A stretch of 43,419 nucleotides of DNA from Lachnospiraceae bacterium. Lineage in GTDB: Bacteria > Bacillota > Clostridia > Lachnospirales > Lachnospiraceae. The position numbers and the translations under genes were made by a program. The stretch is taken from positions 1-43,419 of the forward strand of contig JAILHT010000149.1 in the NCBI GenBank assembly GCA_024695665.1, written 5' to 3'. Of this stretch, positions 8,759-17,707 are shown piece by piece. The notes beneath the pieces were generated by a model. That model was not told the DNA's origin, did no database searches, and saw only the letters and a program-made list of their open reading frames with translations. Within the stretch, counting starts at the first letter, position 1, and each line of letters opens with the position of its first letter.

Positions 8759-9742
8759 TTACCATACCTCTTTAGGATATCTCATATTCCACTCTTTTCT
8801 GAGTTTCGTCATTATATCCATAACATCTTTTGTATATTCAAATAATAAGCCTGTGGTGTCACCGGTTTCAATCGCATATTCCATATCCTGCATTTCATAG
8901 AACAACGCATCCTCGAACCGGCCTTCCGTTATTATCTCTTTTTCCCCTGTCTCGGCATCCACTATCACTGCCTCGTGTGCTCTCGGAAACTCCATCAATT
9001 CGACATAGGCTTTCTCCATACTTATAACAGTTCTCTTCGGCTGTTTTGAATGCATTGCAAGTGCTATTGTCGCCATCTGATTCTTTTTATTTTTCAATAA
9101 AATGGTTGCTCTCTCATCCGAACCCGTAGGTGACGGCATCCACTGGCTAACTACCTCATCAGGCTTCTCGTCCATAAAGCTTCTTACGACGCTTATCGCA
9201 TAGACACCTATGTCAAGCAGCGCTCCGCCGGCAAGATTCATATTGAAAAAACGATTTTCCATATTGTACTCTTTGAAGCTGCCAAAATTCACGGTAATCA
9301 TCTGTACTTTACCGTATTTTTCATTCTTGACATCTTCCCAAAGTTTTTTGTAGATAGGCATATGCCATATTGTCATTGCTTCACCTATTATGAGATTGTT
9401 CTTCTTTGCGAGTTCGCTCATCTCATCCAGTTCTCTGCTGTTCAAGGTAATCGACTTTTCCACGAAAACATGTTTTCCGTTAGTCAGCGCCTTTTTCATA
9501 AACTCATAGTGAGTATTGTGAGGAGTTGTGAGATATACCACATCAACCTCATCATCCAAAAACAGGTCTTCTATGGTATCGTATACTTTTTCGACTCCGT
9601 ATTTTTTTGCGAAATCCACTGCTTTTTCATGTGTTCTGTTGCCGACGGAATAAAGCTTCTTCCCCATTTTTTGAAGCGCCGTAGCCATCTCGTTTGCTAT
9701 AACTCCGGTTCCTAAAACAGCCCATTTTATTTCCTTGTTCAT
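8759..9742 (-). CDS. Gfo/Idh/MocA-family NAD(P)-dependent oxidoreductase
   Basis: 327 residues. The N-terminal Rossmann fold begins WAVLGTGVIANEM, and VDVVYLTTPHNTHYE and GKHVFVEKSITLN are the family landmarks. The usual EKP catalytic triplet reads EKS here. The C-terminal segment has GGALLDIGVYAIS, which carries the conserved aspartate. Members oxidise or reduce sugars, inositols and related polyols; the substrate cannot be read from sequence. The gene lies 35 bases upstream of the propeller/HD-GYP receptor, so the two are probably co-transcribed, and it has a candidate promoter just inside the gap after hemW. Ribosome binding site AGGAG, with a spacer of about 11. Confidence 0.9.
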   Translation of the reverse strand: MNKEIKWAVLGTGVIANEMATALQKMGKKLYSVGNRTHEKAVDFAKKYGVEKVYDTIEDLFLDDEVDVVYLTTPHNTHYEFMKKALTNGKHVFVEKSITLNSRELDEMSELAKKNNLIIGEAMTIWHMPIYKKLWEDVKNEKYGKVQMITVNFGSFKEYNMENRFFNMNLAGGALLDIGVYAISVVRSFMDEKPDEVVSQWMPSPTGSDERATILLKNKKNQMATIALAMHSKQPKRTVISMEKAYVELMEFPRAHEAVIVDAETGEKEIITEGRFEDALFYEMQDMEYAIETGDTTGLLFEYTKDVMDIMTKLRKEWNMRYPKEVW

Positions 9743-9775
9743 TCCCCAATCGTCTCCTGTACATTTTATTCTTTT

Positions 9776-9804
9776 ATTTTATCAAATCCGCTTTCATTAC
9801 TCAA
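9776..9804 (-). promoter_or_regulatory. Candidate promoter of the Gfo/Idh - HD-GYP unit
   Basis: On the minus strand TTGAGT (9804-9799), a 17-base spacer and TAAAAT (9781-9776) lie between the hemW stop and the oxidoreductase start. This suggests the two inserted genes can be transcribed separately from lepA-hemW. No terminator hairpin was seen after hemW, so read-through is also possible. Confidence 0.5.
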
Positions 9805-9815
9805 TTCATGAAGCC

Positions 9816-11006
9816 TTAATCAAACAAAAACATTCCGAATGCATAATTTCCGAGATCAAATCCTCTATCCGTCAGTCTAAAACATCCGTCCTCAATTTCG
9901 GCCAGCCCGTTCATTACGAGTTCCTCAGTCTGACTGTGATAAACGTTCTTCATATCCACACCGAATTTTTCCTTGAAATCCAAAAGATTTACCCCCTCCG
10001 TCATGCGAAGTCCCAAAAACATGGTCTCCTCCATCTCTTCCATGGCGGAGAGTTCTGTTTTTTCAAAATAAGGCTCATCGCACAGAGGCAGATTGTCGAT
10101 AACATTGTCGCCGTTTATCTTTATATACTCTTTTATATTGACCTCATTCTTGTATCTCGTTTTATCGATAAAAGAGGCTGCTCCAAGCCCCAGGCCAAGA
10201 TAGTCTTTCCTCTGCCAGTATCCTTTATTGTGGGTGCATTCTCTTCCATCCAATGCATAGTTCGATATCTCATATCTATTGTATCCTGCACTTTTAAGAT
10301 ATTCTCTCAGAGCTACCCCCGTCTCATACTCCGTATCCTCATCCGGAAGAAACAATGTCTTCTCTCCTCTGTCCCTTTTTAGCACATCATCATGATATCT
10401 GTCATAGAATTCCGTCCCTTCCTCAACTATAAGAGAATATACGGATATGTGCTCCGGGGACATGGCTATCGCCTTGCGAAGCGAGTTCATAAATGCTTCC
10501 TTGTTCTGTCCCGGAAGTGAACTGATAAGATCTATATTTATATTATCAAAACCGCATTCGCGGGCAAGTAAATAATTCTCCTCAAACTCTTCCGCAGAAT
10601 GTATACGCCCAAGCAGTTTCAGTTCATCGTTGTCCATAGACTGCAAACCTATGCTGAGTCTGTTTACGCCATATTTTTTGGCTGTCTTAAGCTTGCTCTC
10701 ACTGAGTGTCCCCGGATTGCACTCCATCGTATATTCCGTTTCACAATCAGGTTTTAATACATCTCTTACGGCTGACAAAAGCTTTGAAAGATTCTCCTCA
10801 CTCAAGGATGACGGTGTGCCTCCGCCTATAAATATAGTTTTTACTCTTCTGTCTTTTAATTTGTTGTATTTTCTCTCCATCTCCCGTATAAGTGCGTCAA
10901 CATACAAAGACTGCGATTTCTCATCGGCCGGAGCCGACAGGAAATCGCAGTACAGACACTTTTTTACGCAGAACGGGACATGGATATAAACCATTATAGT
11001 TTCCAT
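9816..11006 (-). CDS. hemW: Radical-SAM heme chaperone HemW
   Basis: 396 residues. The N-terminus has HVPFCVKKCLYCDFLSAP: the CxxxCxxC radical-SAM motif followed by DF rather than the fourth cysteine of HemN. This marks HemW, which binds and delivers heme, rather than coproporphyrinogen dehydrogenase. IFIGGGTPSSLSEE and SIGLQSMDNDELKLLGR are the second and third family landmarks, and a HemN C-terminal domain (ETMFLGLRMTEGVN) follows. The gene starts 23 bases after lepA, with the GAGAGGG ribosome binding site, matching the conserved lepA-hemW order. Confidence 0.95.
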   Translation of the reverse strand: METIMVYIHVPFCVKKCLYCDFLSAPADEKSQSLYVDALIREMERKYNKLKDRRVKTIFIGGGTPSSLSEENLSKLLSAVRDVLKPDCETEYTMECNPGTLSESKLKTAKKYGVNRLSIGLQSMDNDELKLLGRIHSAEEFEENYLLARECGFDNINIDLISSLPGQNKEAFMNSLRKAIAMSPEHISVYSLIVEEGTEFYDRYHDDVLKRDRGEKTLFLPDEDTEYETGVALREYLKSAGYNRYEISNYALDGRECTHNKGYWQRKDYLGLGLGAASFIDKTRYKNEVNIKEYIKINGDNVIDNLPLCDEPYFEKTELSAMEEMEETMFLGLRMTEGVNLLDFKEKFGVDMKNVYHSQTEELVMNGLAEIEDGCFRLTDRGFDLGNYAFGMFLFD

Positions 11007-11029
11007 ATTGGCCCTCTCGGTTCCTGACT

Positions 11030-12841
11030 CTACTCTTCGTCGAGTTTTAAAACTGACATGAATGCCTCCTGCGGAATCTCCACATTTCCTACCTGGCGCA
11101 TTCTCTTTTTTCCTTCCTTCTGTTTTTCAAGAAGTTTCTTCTTTCTGGAGATATCACCGCCATAACATTTTGCAAGAACGTCTTTTCTCATGGCTCTGAC
11201 GGTTTCCCTGGCGATTATCTTTCCTCCGACAGCCGCCTGGATAGGTATCTCAAAGAGGTGTCTCGGAATCTCTTCCTTCAACCTCTCGCACATTCTTCTG
11301 CCTCTCTCATAGGCACTCTCTTTAAATACAATAAATGAGAGTGCGTCTATCTGTTCTCTGTTTATTAATATGTCAAGCTTTACAAGATCACTCTTCTCAT
11401 ATCCTTTGAGTTCGTAATCAAAGCTTGCATAACCTCTCGATCTGGACTTAAGTGCATCGAAAAAGTCATATATTATCTCATTCAGAGGAAGATCGTATTT
11501 GAGCAGGGCTCTGGTCTCCTCGATGTATTCCATGCTCTTGTAGACTCCTCGCCTCTCCTGGCAAAGTGTCATTATTGCTCCGACAAAGTCACTTGTGACC
11601 ATGATTTCTGCAGATACAATAGGCTCCTCCATGTAATCAATCTCGGATGGATCCGGAAGATTTGAAGGATTCGTAAGTTCAATCATGGTTCCGTCCGTTT
11701 TGTATATATGATATACAACTCCGGGCGCCGTTGTAACAAGGTCAAGAGCAAATTCTCTCTCAAGTCTCTCCTGTATTATCTCAAGGTGAAGAAGTCCCAA
11801 GAATCCGCATCTGAAACCAAATCCCAACGCAAGCGATGTCTCCGGTTCATACTGAAGCGATGCATCATTTATCTGCAATTTTTCGAGTGCGTCTCTAAGA
11901 TCTCCGTATTTTGCTGAATCGGCCGGGTATATTCCGCAATATACCATAGGATTTACTTTTTTGTATCCCGGAAGAGGCTTATCGCACGGTCTTGCCGTAT
12001 CGGTCACGGTGTCCCCGACTCTGGTCTTACTTACCTCTTTTATGCTGGCTGTAAAATATCCTACCATTCCGGCGGAAAGTTCATCACAAGGAATAAATCT
12101 GCCCGCTCCGAAATATCCGACTTCTACAACTTCTTCCTCCGCACCTGTTGCCATCATCTTTATTCTCATTCCGGCCTTTAAGGTACCTTCTTTTATTCTG
12201 ACGAATACTATGACACCTCTGTATGCATCATAGAGCGCATCAAATATAAGCGCCTGCAAAGGTTTGTTTTTGTCCCCCACAGGAGCCGGTATCTTTGCTA
12301 CAATCTGCTCTAGAACTTCATCTATATTGATACCGGTCTTTGCTGAGATCCTTGGAGCATCTGATGCCTCTATTCCGATCACATCCTCTATTTCCTTTGC
12401 GACCTCATCCGGCATCGCACTCGGAAGATCTATCTTGTTTATTACAGGCATAACATCGAGGTCATGATCAAGTGCAAGATAAACATTCGCAAGTGTCTGC
12501 GCTTCGACTCCCTGCGCAGCATCGACTACAAGAATCGCTCCGTCACAGGCTGCAAGGCTTCTTGAAACCTCATAATTGAAATCGACGTGTCCCGGAGTAT
12601 CTATAAGATTGAATATATACTCCTCGCCGTCTTTTGCTTTATATATTATACGAACCGCCTGGGATTTGATTGTTATCCCGCGTTCTCTTTCCAAATCCAT
12701 ATTATCAAGCACCTGCGACTGCATCTCTCTGTCAGTCAATGTGCCGGTCTTCTCTATTATCCTGTCGGCCAGTGTTGATTTTCCGTGGTCAATATGGGCA
12801 ATGATACAAAAATTTCTTATCTTGCTCTGATCTATGGACAT
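11030..12841 (-). CDS. lepA: Elongation factor 4 (LepA)
   Basis: Ribosome back-translocase GTPase. 603 residues, the normal length. The G1 motif is [14 protein letters not shown]3 is DTPGHVDF and G4 is NKIDLPSA. The LepA-specific C-terminal domain is present ([25 protein letters not shown]). The ATG has a strong AGGAGG ribosome binding site and a good promoter. It heads the leftward lepA-hemW unit and is divergent from holA. In spore formers gpr and spoIIP usually stand directly upstream; here they do not. Confidence 0.98.
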   Translation of the reverse strand: MSIDQSKIRNFCIIAHIDHGKSTLADRIIEKTGTLTDREMQSQVLDNMDLERERGITIKSQAVRIIYKAKDGEEYIFNLIDTPGHVDFNYEVSRSLAACDGAILVVDAAQGVEAQTLANVYLALDHDLDVMPVINKIDLPSAMPDEVAKEIEDVIGIEASDAPRISAKTGINIDEVLEQIVAKIPAPVGDKNKPLQALIFDALYDAYRGVIVFVRIKEGTLKAGMRIKMMATGAEEEVVEVGYFGAGRFIPCDELSAGMVGYFTASIKEVSKTRVGDTVTDTARPCDKPLPGYKKVNPMVYCGIYPADSAKYGDLRDALEKLQINDASLQYEPETSLALGFGFRCGFLGLLHLEIIQERLEREFALDLVTTAPGVVYHIYKTDGTMIELTNPSNLPDPSEIDYMEEPIVSAEIMVTSDFVGAIMTLCQERRGVYKSMEYIEETRALLKYDLPLNEIIYDFFDALKSRSRGYASFDYELKGYEKSDLVKLDILINREQIDALSFIVFKESAYERGRRMCERLKEEIPRHLFEIPIQAAVGGKIIARETVRAMRKDVLAKCYGGDISRKKKLLEKQKEGKKRMRQVGNVEIPQEAFMSVLKLDEE

Positions 12842-12872
12842 GTATATTTCCTCCTAGTATTACTGCCTACTA

Positions 12873-12901
12873 ATTATACGAATGAAAGGTTGTTCATGCA
12901 A
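12873..12901 (-). promoter_or_regulatory. lepA promoter
   Basis: On the minus strand TTGCAT (12901-12896), a 17-base spacer and a perfect TATAAT (12878-12873), followed by a short leader with AGGAGG before the lepA ATG at 12841. Confidence 0.75.
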
Positions 12902-12932
12902 GGAAAAAGATTTTACAAAATATTTTATAAAC

Positions 12933-12961
12933 TTGTTGCTGTTTTTGTACTATGTTAAAAT
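12933..12961 (+). promoter_or_regulatory. holA promoter (implies a leaderless mRNA)
   Basis: TTGTTG (12933-12938), a 17-base spacer and TAAAAT (12956-12961). The holA ATG is at 12968, about where transcription would start, and no Shine-Dalgarno sequence is visible between the -10 and the ATG. Confidence 0.55.
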
Positions 12962-12967
12962 CGATGC

Positions 12968-13948
12968 ATGAGTGTAATAAGTGATGACATTAAAAACAAA
13001 AATTTTAAAACAAGCTATCTCATATACGGTCCGGAGGAATATCTCAAACTCCAGTCGAAGGACAGTCTTATAAAGGCTCTTGTCTCAGACGGCGATACAA
13101 TGAATTTCAACGCCTTCAAAGGAAACGATGTATCCGCAAAAGAAATCATCGATCTGGCTGAGACGTTGCCTTTCTTAGCGGAAAAAAGAGTGATTCTCGT
13201 CGAGGACTCCGGCTTTTTCAAAAGCACCGAAGAATCGATAGCCGAATACCTGGGAAATATTCCCGATTCAGCCTGCATCATTTTTATGGAATCAGAGGTT
13301 GACAAGAGGAGCAAAACCTTCAAAGCCCTCTGCAAAAACGGCGGTGAATGCCTCTGTGAGACGCCGAGCGAAAAGATGCTTGTCTCCTGGATTCTTCAAA
13401 AAATAATAAAAGAGGACAAAAAGATCAGTCAGAATACAATGAATCTTTTCATCTCTATGACCGGCATGGATATGACAAGAATCCAATCCGAGCTTGAAAA
13501 ACTTTTAAGCTACACGCTTCACAAGGACGTGATTGAATCTGAGGATGTACTTCAAGTAGTCTCCGGTCAGATAAACAATCAAATATTTGAGATGGTTGAG
13601 GCAATCGGCAACAAACAGCAGAAAAAAGCCATGGATTTGTATTATGATCTTCTTGCCTTAAGAGAATCCCCGATGAAAATACTCTCTCTTTTGACCAGAC
13701 AGTTCAGGCTCATCTGGGAGATCAAATCGATGGCAAAACGCGGTGAGAGGGACACTTCTATCGCCAAAGTGGAAGGAATTCCAAGTTTTGCCGTAAAAAA
13801 ATATCTCGCCATGGCGAGAAACTTCAACAGGGACGAGCTGACATCAGGTATCGAAGAAGGTCTATCCTTAGAGGAACAATTCAAGACCGGAAGAATAAAT
13901 GACAAGATTGCCGTTGAGATATTCATAACAAAATATGCAAAAAAATAA
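12968..13948 (+). CDS. holA: DNA polymerase III delta subunit (clamp-loader wrench)
   Basis: 326 residues with the family pattern SYLIYGPEEYLKLQSKDSL at the N-terminus (the degenerate P-loop of the delta subunit), FNAFKGNDVSAKEIIDLAETLPFLAEKRVI, and the C-terminal helical collar (LLTRQFRLIWEIKSMA). Delta opens the beta sliding clamp. The start MSVISDDIKNKNFK fits the family, so the ATG at 12968 is preferred even though it lacks a ribosome binding site. The gene is divergent from lepA and ends in a terminator shared with the convergent rpsT. Confidence 0.93.
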   Translation: MSVISDDIKNKNFKTSYLIYGPEEYLKLQSKDSLIKALVSDGDTMNFNAFKGNDVSAKEIIDLAETLPFLAEKRVILVEDSGFFKSTEESIAEYLGNIPDSACIIFMESEVDKRSKTFKALCKNGGECLCETPSEKMLVSWILQKIIKEDKKISQNTMNLFISMTGMDMTRIQSELEKLLSYTLHKDVIESEDVLQVVSGQINNQIFEMVEAIGNKQQKKAMDLYYDLLALRESPMKILSLLTRQFRLIWEIKSMAKRGERDTSIAKVEGIPSFAVKKYLAMARNFNRDELTSGIEEGLSLEEQFKTGRINDKIAVEIFITKYAKK

Positions 13949-13987
13949 CTCCTTTCCGAATGACGGTACGGAAAGGAGTTTTATTTT
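13947..13987. terminator. Bidirectional terminator between holA and rpsT
   Basis: A 12-base perfect stem, AACTCCTTTCCG (13947-13958) with CGGAAAGGAGTT (13969-13980), and a 10-base loop. It has T-rich tracts on both sides, so it can end both convergent genes. The holA stop codon is at its edge. Confidence 0.9.
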
Positions 13988-13991
13988 TTAT

Positions 13992-14255
13992 TTACTGTAC
14001 TCCGTTAACGAGCTTTGAAAGTCTTGAAACCTTTCTTGCTGCGTTGTTCTTGTGGTATACACCCTTGTTGCAAGCCTTTGTGATGATAGAGATTGCATTC
14101 TTAAGTGCCTCTTCACTAGCTGCTTTATCATTTTCAGCAACAGCTGCTTCTACCTTACGGATAGCTGTCTTAACTGCTGACTTAATAGACTTATTTCTCT
14201 CTGTCTTTACCTGTGTTACGAGAACTCTCTTCTTTGCAGATTTAATGTTTGCCAA
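13992..14255 (-). CDS. rpsT: 30S ribosomal protein bS20, TTG start
   Basis: 87 residues starting MANIKSAKKRVLV, the universal bS20 N-terminus, when read from the TTG at 14255. An in-frame GTG lies three codons upstream (14264), but it is part of the GGAGGTG ribosome binding site. From GGAGG to the TTG there are eight bases, so TTG is the true start. E. coli rpsT also uses UUG, where the weak start is part of autogenous control. The protein is lysine- and alanine-rich, as expected. It has its own promoter and shares a bidirectional terminator with holA. Confidence 0.96.
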   Translation of the reverse strand: MANIKSAKKRVLVTQVKTERNKSIKSAVKTAIRKVEAAVAENDKAASEEALKNAISIITKACNKGVYHKNNAARKVSRLSKLVNGVQ

Positions 14256-14341
14256 TGTTTTCACCTCCGATAATGTGAAATGTTATATTAATACTCTGTC
14301 TAACACCTCAGACACGGGCGAAGCGCTAAACACATTATGAT

Positions 14342-14370
14342 ATTTTAAGATAGGAATACGAATATGTCAA
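14342..14370 (-). promoter_or_regulatory. rpsT promoter and leader
   Basis: Minus strand: a perfect TTGACA (14370-14365), a 17-base spacer and TAAAAT (14347-14342). The leader is roughly 80 bases. It contains a small stem, TGTCT paired with AGACA (14314-14297), upstream of GGAGG. Whether the leader takes part in bS20 feedback cannot be told from sequence. Confidence 0.8.
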
Positions 14371-14416
14371 CCTCTATTTCCATATAAAAACAGTATTTTC
14401 GCCCTGTCCTTGTGTT

Positions 14417-16747
14417 TTATTCTCTTACTTCAATCCCGTTTTTTCTGCTGTATCCAATCTCGATCTGTCCGGAGTATATTGTGCATCTCATATCAAGACC
14501 AAGCTTATTTATTCTTTTAAGAAACAATTTTCCGGGATGCCCGTAATTGTTGTATCTTCCCGCGGAGACAGTGCAAAAGACAGGCATAATCTCCTCCAAA
14601 AAGGTTGTAGAGTTCGAGTAATTGCTACCATGATGAGCACATTTATACCAGTCAATCCTGCCGTCATCAAAATATTTTGAGCCTTTTATTTCAAACAGGC
14701 CTTTTAAGACATCACTCTCTGACTCCGTTCCGATATCTCCTGTAAGAAGGCCGTCAAATCCGTTTTCCGAGTACAAAAATACAAGGCTGTTTGCGTTTTT
14801 GTCCGCTTCATTGCTGTCACTCTTTGGCGACAGAATGCTTATATATGCATCCTTTAGCTTTATAACATCACCTGCCTTTAAAAACAAGACATCTGTCTTG
14901 TTTTTTTTCGCAAGTTTTTTTATCTCAATTACAATATCCTCTTCCTTTGCTGTGCACGGCAAAAATATCTTTTCTATCCTGTATCCATCCTGAAGAAGCC
15001 ATATCAACCCTGAGATGTGATCGTTGTCCGTGTGAGAGACAAACCAGCAATCTATGTCACTCACTCCCTTCGACCTTAGGAAAGGTTCTATCACATATTC
15101 TCCGAGAGATGCATTGTCACTGCTTCCTCCGTCTACAAATATGTCATATCCGCCTTCCGTCCTTATATATGTTCCATCCCCCTGTCCGACGTCTAGCACA
15201 TCGACAACAAGCCCCCTCTCTGTAGGCAAAAATACTATCAGCACAAGAAATAATGCTATTGCTATTCTCGCTTTTCTCATCCGGAAAAAAATCGCTACAG
15301 CAATATAAAAAATGAATATTCTTATTATGCTCATCTCTCCTATACTTATACTTGAAAAGGGCACTTCCCTAAAAGCCAAAAAAAGATAATGATTCAAAAC
15401 AAGTATAATATTGTCCAAAAACAGCACATACTTTGCAAGAGTTACAGAAAAAAGACCTACTATGCCTCCCAGTATTCCTACCAATAATATTATCCCGACG
15501 AACGGCAACACAATGAGATTCAATAACACCGAAAACGGATGTATCACATGAAAAACATTTGCCGTGACAGGCAGAGTAAACATTTGGATGCACAAGCTGA
15601 ATTTGACAGCGTCAAGCATTAGTGTACCTATCTGTTTCCTTCTTCTTTTCTCCTTCTCATTCTTTTCGTTATGTTTTCTCCTTTCATCCGCATAAACGCA
15701 TATTCCTGCAACCGCAGAGAATGACAACCAAAAAGATGAATTCAAAACAGTAAATGGTTCCATCCAAAGCATGATCATACAAATAAGAGATGCTGCCGAA
15801 AACATATCATATGCTCTTCCGAACAAATATGAAATCATGAGAATAACAAGCATAAATACCGCTCGTTCTGCCGATATAGGACTTCCTGCAAAGCAGAGAT
15901 ACATAAGCGAAAATATTACTGTGATCGGTACCGCTGTGATATATGTTGCTTTCATTTTTCTTAGAAGATTGAACAACCCCACTCCCAGTAAAGATACATG
16001 TAGACCTGATATTGCAAGAATATGTCCTATTCCATTGTCCGTATAAAGATCTGTCTCTTCCCTGTCGTTGGGATTCTTCTCACCCGTGACAAGAGATATT
16101 ATTACGCCGGCATACTGCTTAGGCAATGCCCCATTGTACACTTCTCTCACGCTTCTTCTGAGTTCGTAAAGGTTGTTTTCAACAAGGTGTATAGGGCTTT
16201 TTGTCCCCTTTCTTTCAACAATCTCCGTCACACAAAACTCCGCAGCTATGCCCTTTGCGAGATAGTATTTCTTTTGATTAAAACAGCCCTCATTGGTATT
16301 TTCGGAAAATGTTTTAAACCTTCCTTTTAATGCAACCTTATCCCCTAAGCCAAAATCCAAAACATCATCCGCTGTCACAAGAATTTTTTTGAACAGTTTT
16401 CCGTAAGATATACCATCGCATATTATCGCAGAAGATATCACGGCCTTTCCCTTCTCCATACCGCACACCTGTCCGCATAATATGATTTCCGACATCTTCG
16501 TGCTTACAATTTCATTCTCAGTAAGCTCTAGTCTGTGCATATCTTTTTGCATGCAAAAGAAACCGCCACTAAAACAAATACATGCGGTTAATACCAAAAA
16601 TATTTTTTTGTTTCTTTTTGAGTTTGATGACAGGAATATGTAAAATGCGCATATGGCAAAGGCAATCGATGAAACGACAACCTCCGCCGCAGCGCAGTAT
16701 ATTCCAAGTGCGAAAGAAACCGCCCAAAGTAAAAGCGGTCTTTTCAT
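14417..16747 (-). CDS. comEC: DNA-uptake channel ComEC/Rec2
   Basis: 776 residues. N-terminal membrane helices and an OB-like DUF4131 region (about 1-180) are followed by the competence domain (ILAISGLHVSLLGVGLFNLLR and further helices to about 500). A C-terminal metallo-beta-lactamase domain follows, starting VDVLDVGQGDGTYI, with the metal motif SHTDNDHISGL and later AHHGSNYSNS. This is the full two-domain protein that moves single-stranded DNA through the membrane. It starts 12 bases after the GerMN lipoprotein gene with ribosome binding site GGGGG, and ends the comEA-RR-HK-GerMN-comEC unit. comEB, which lies between comEA and comEC in B. subtilis, is not here. Confidence 0.95.
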   Translation of the reverse strand: MKRPLLLWAVSFALGIYCAAAEVVVSSIAFAICAFYIFLSSNSKRNKKIFLVLTACICFSGGFFCMQKDMHRLELTENEIVSTKMSEIILCGQVCGMEKGKAVISSAIICDGISYGKLFKKILVTADDVLDFGLGDKVALKGRFKTFSENTNEGCFNQKKYYLAKGIAAEFCVTEIVERKGTKSPIHLVENNLYELRRSVREVYNGALPKQYAGVIISLVTGEKNPNDREETDLYTDNGIGHILAISGLHVSLLGVGLFNLLRKMKATYITAVPITVIFSLMYLCFAGSPISAERAVFMLVILMISYLFGRAYDMFSAASLICMIMLWMEPFTVLNSSFWLSFSAVAGICVYADERRKHNEKNEKEKRRRKQIGTLMLDAVKFSLCIQMFTLPVTANVFHVIHPFSVLLNLIVLPFVGIILLVGILGGIVGLFSVTLAKYVLFLDNIILVLNHYLFLAFREVPFSSISIGEMSIIRIFIFYIAVAIFFRMRKARIAIALFLVLIVFLPTERGLVVDVLDVGQGDGTYIRTEGGYDIFVDGGSSDNASLGEYVIEPFLRSKGVSDIDCWFVSHTDNDHISGLIWLLQDGYRIEKIFLPCTAKEEDIVIEIKKLAKKNKTDVLFLKAGDVIKLKDAYISILSPKSDSNEADKNANSLVFLYSENGFDGLLTGDIGTESESDVLKGLFEIKGSKYFDDGRIDWYKCAHHGSNYSNSTTFLEEIMPVFCTVSAGRYNNYGHPGKLFLKRINKLGLDMRCTIYSGQIEIGYSRKNGIEVRE

Positions 16748-16759
16748 ATCTTTTGCCCC

Positions 16760-17695
16760 CTATTCCAATGACAAAAGATCAAGATTCCTTTCATAGAAGG
16801 TACTGAGTTCAAATGAATCTCTGTATGTACCGTCCGTGTTTCCGTTGATAGAGATTTGTACTTTGGTTATTGTATCAAGTTCGGTGAGTGTATTTACAAT
16901 AGAATATATAACAACTTCTTCGGATATCTCATAATTCTGATTCCTGAAGGTTTCATCAAGGCTGACAAAGCAAACCCCATCTACGACAGAAACATTTACC
17001 AGTTTCGTCTCGGGAGGTATCGTTGCATATGCATTTGCGCTTTGCGGTCCCTCTATAAGTTGCTCCATTATAAGTTTCTCCGCAGATATATTTGTGCTGT
17101 AATATACATCTCTTGTCTCTTTGACAAGCCCGTCCCCTTTAGAGTCGGCAAAATAAAGTGTGATACTTGCCTCTTGAATCGCATTGATCTGTTCTCCGGG
17201 ATTCTCCACAAAATCCTCCGCGGACATTACTCCTATAATCTCGTCATTTGCATTCGTTGCAGGTGTTCCGTCCACAAGGAAATTGACCCCGCTCACACCA
17301 TCAAGCTGAGTCAGAGTTTTTACTACCGACGCCCTGCATAAGACATCATCAACGACTGAGATTTCATAATAGGCGGCATCAAAATTCATATTGAGAATGT
17401 CACCCTCAAGGTAATATGAATATGTCACACCTGTAGGAATGGACTGTTTGTATTCCACATCTCCCGAATCTCCTGCAAGCGCGGACAACAGTTCGTGGCA
17501 TGCACTCTCCGTATCCGTCATATCGGCATTCAATTCATAGCTTTTCCCCGCAAGTTTTGTCTTGTCTATATTCAAATAATAAATAAAAAATCCTGCTTCC
17601 TCTTCCTTGTCCTTTCCGCACCCCGGAAGGCTTACGGTCAATATACAGAAGAAAAGCATAAGACAAAAAAATCTTCTCATAAACGTTCCCATCAT
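16760..17695 (-). CDS. GerMN-domain lipoprotein
   Basis: 311 residues. A lipoprotein signal with lipobox SLPGC ends at about residue 26, so the protein should be anchored outside the membrane. Two GerMN domains follow: the first around ACHELLSALAGD (about 60-160), the second around EKLIMEQLIEGPQSANAYATIPPETKL (about 205-300). GerMN domains occur in spore germination protein GerM and in lipoproteins paired with sensor kinases such as LpqB. The gene follows the histidine kinase by about 12 bases, so it may modulate that sensor. The start is uncertain: the ATG at 17695 lacks a clear ribosome binding site, and the ATG at 17680 (MRRFFCLMLF) also gives a good signal peptide. Confidence 0.85.
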   Translation of the reverse strand: MMGTFMRRFFCLMLFFCILTVSLPGCGKDKEEEAGFFIYYLNIDKTKLAGKSYELNADMTDTESACHELLSALAGDSGDVEYKQSIPTGVTYSYYLEGDILNMNFDAAYYEISVVDDVLCRASVVKTLTQLDGVSGVNFLVDGTPATNANDEIIGVMSAEDFVENPGEQINAIQEASITLYFADSKGDGLVKETRDVYYSTNISAEKLIMEQLIEGPQSANAYATIPPETKLVNVSVVDGVCFVSLDETFRNQNYEISEEVVIYSIVNTLTELDTITKVQISINGNTDGTYRDSFELSTFYERNLDLLSLE

Positions 17696-17707
17696 TAAAA
17701 AACAATT

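Noticed and set aside
9735-10382. Open frame of 215 codons on the plus strand
   Set aside because: Antisense to hemW, with no start signal or family likeness.
14256-14264. GTG start for rpsT three codons upstream
   Set aside because: The GTG is part of GGAGGTG, the ribosome binding site, and the N-terminus from TTG matches bS20 exactly.
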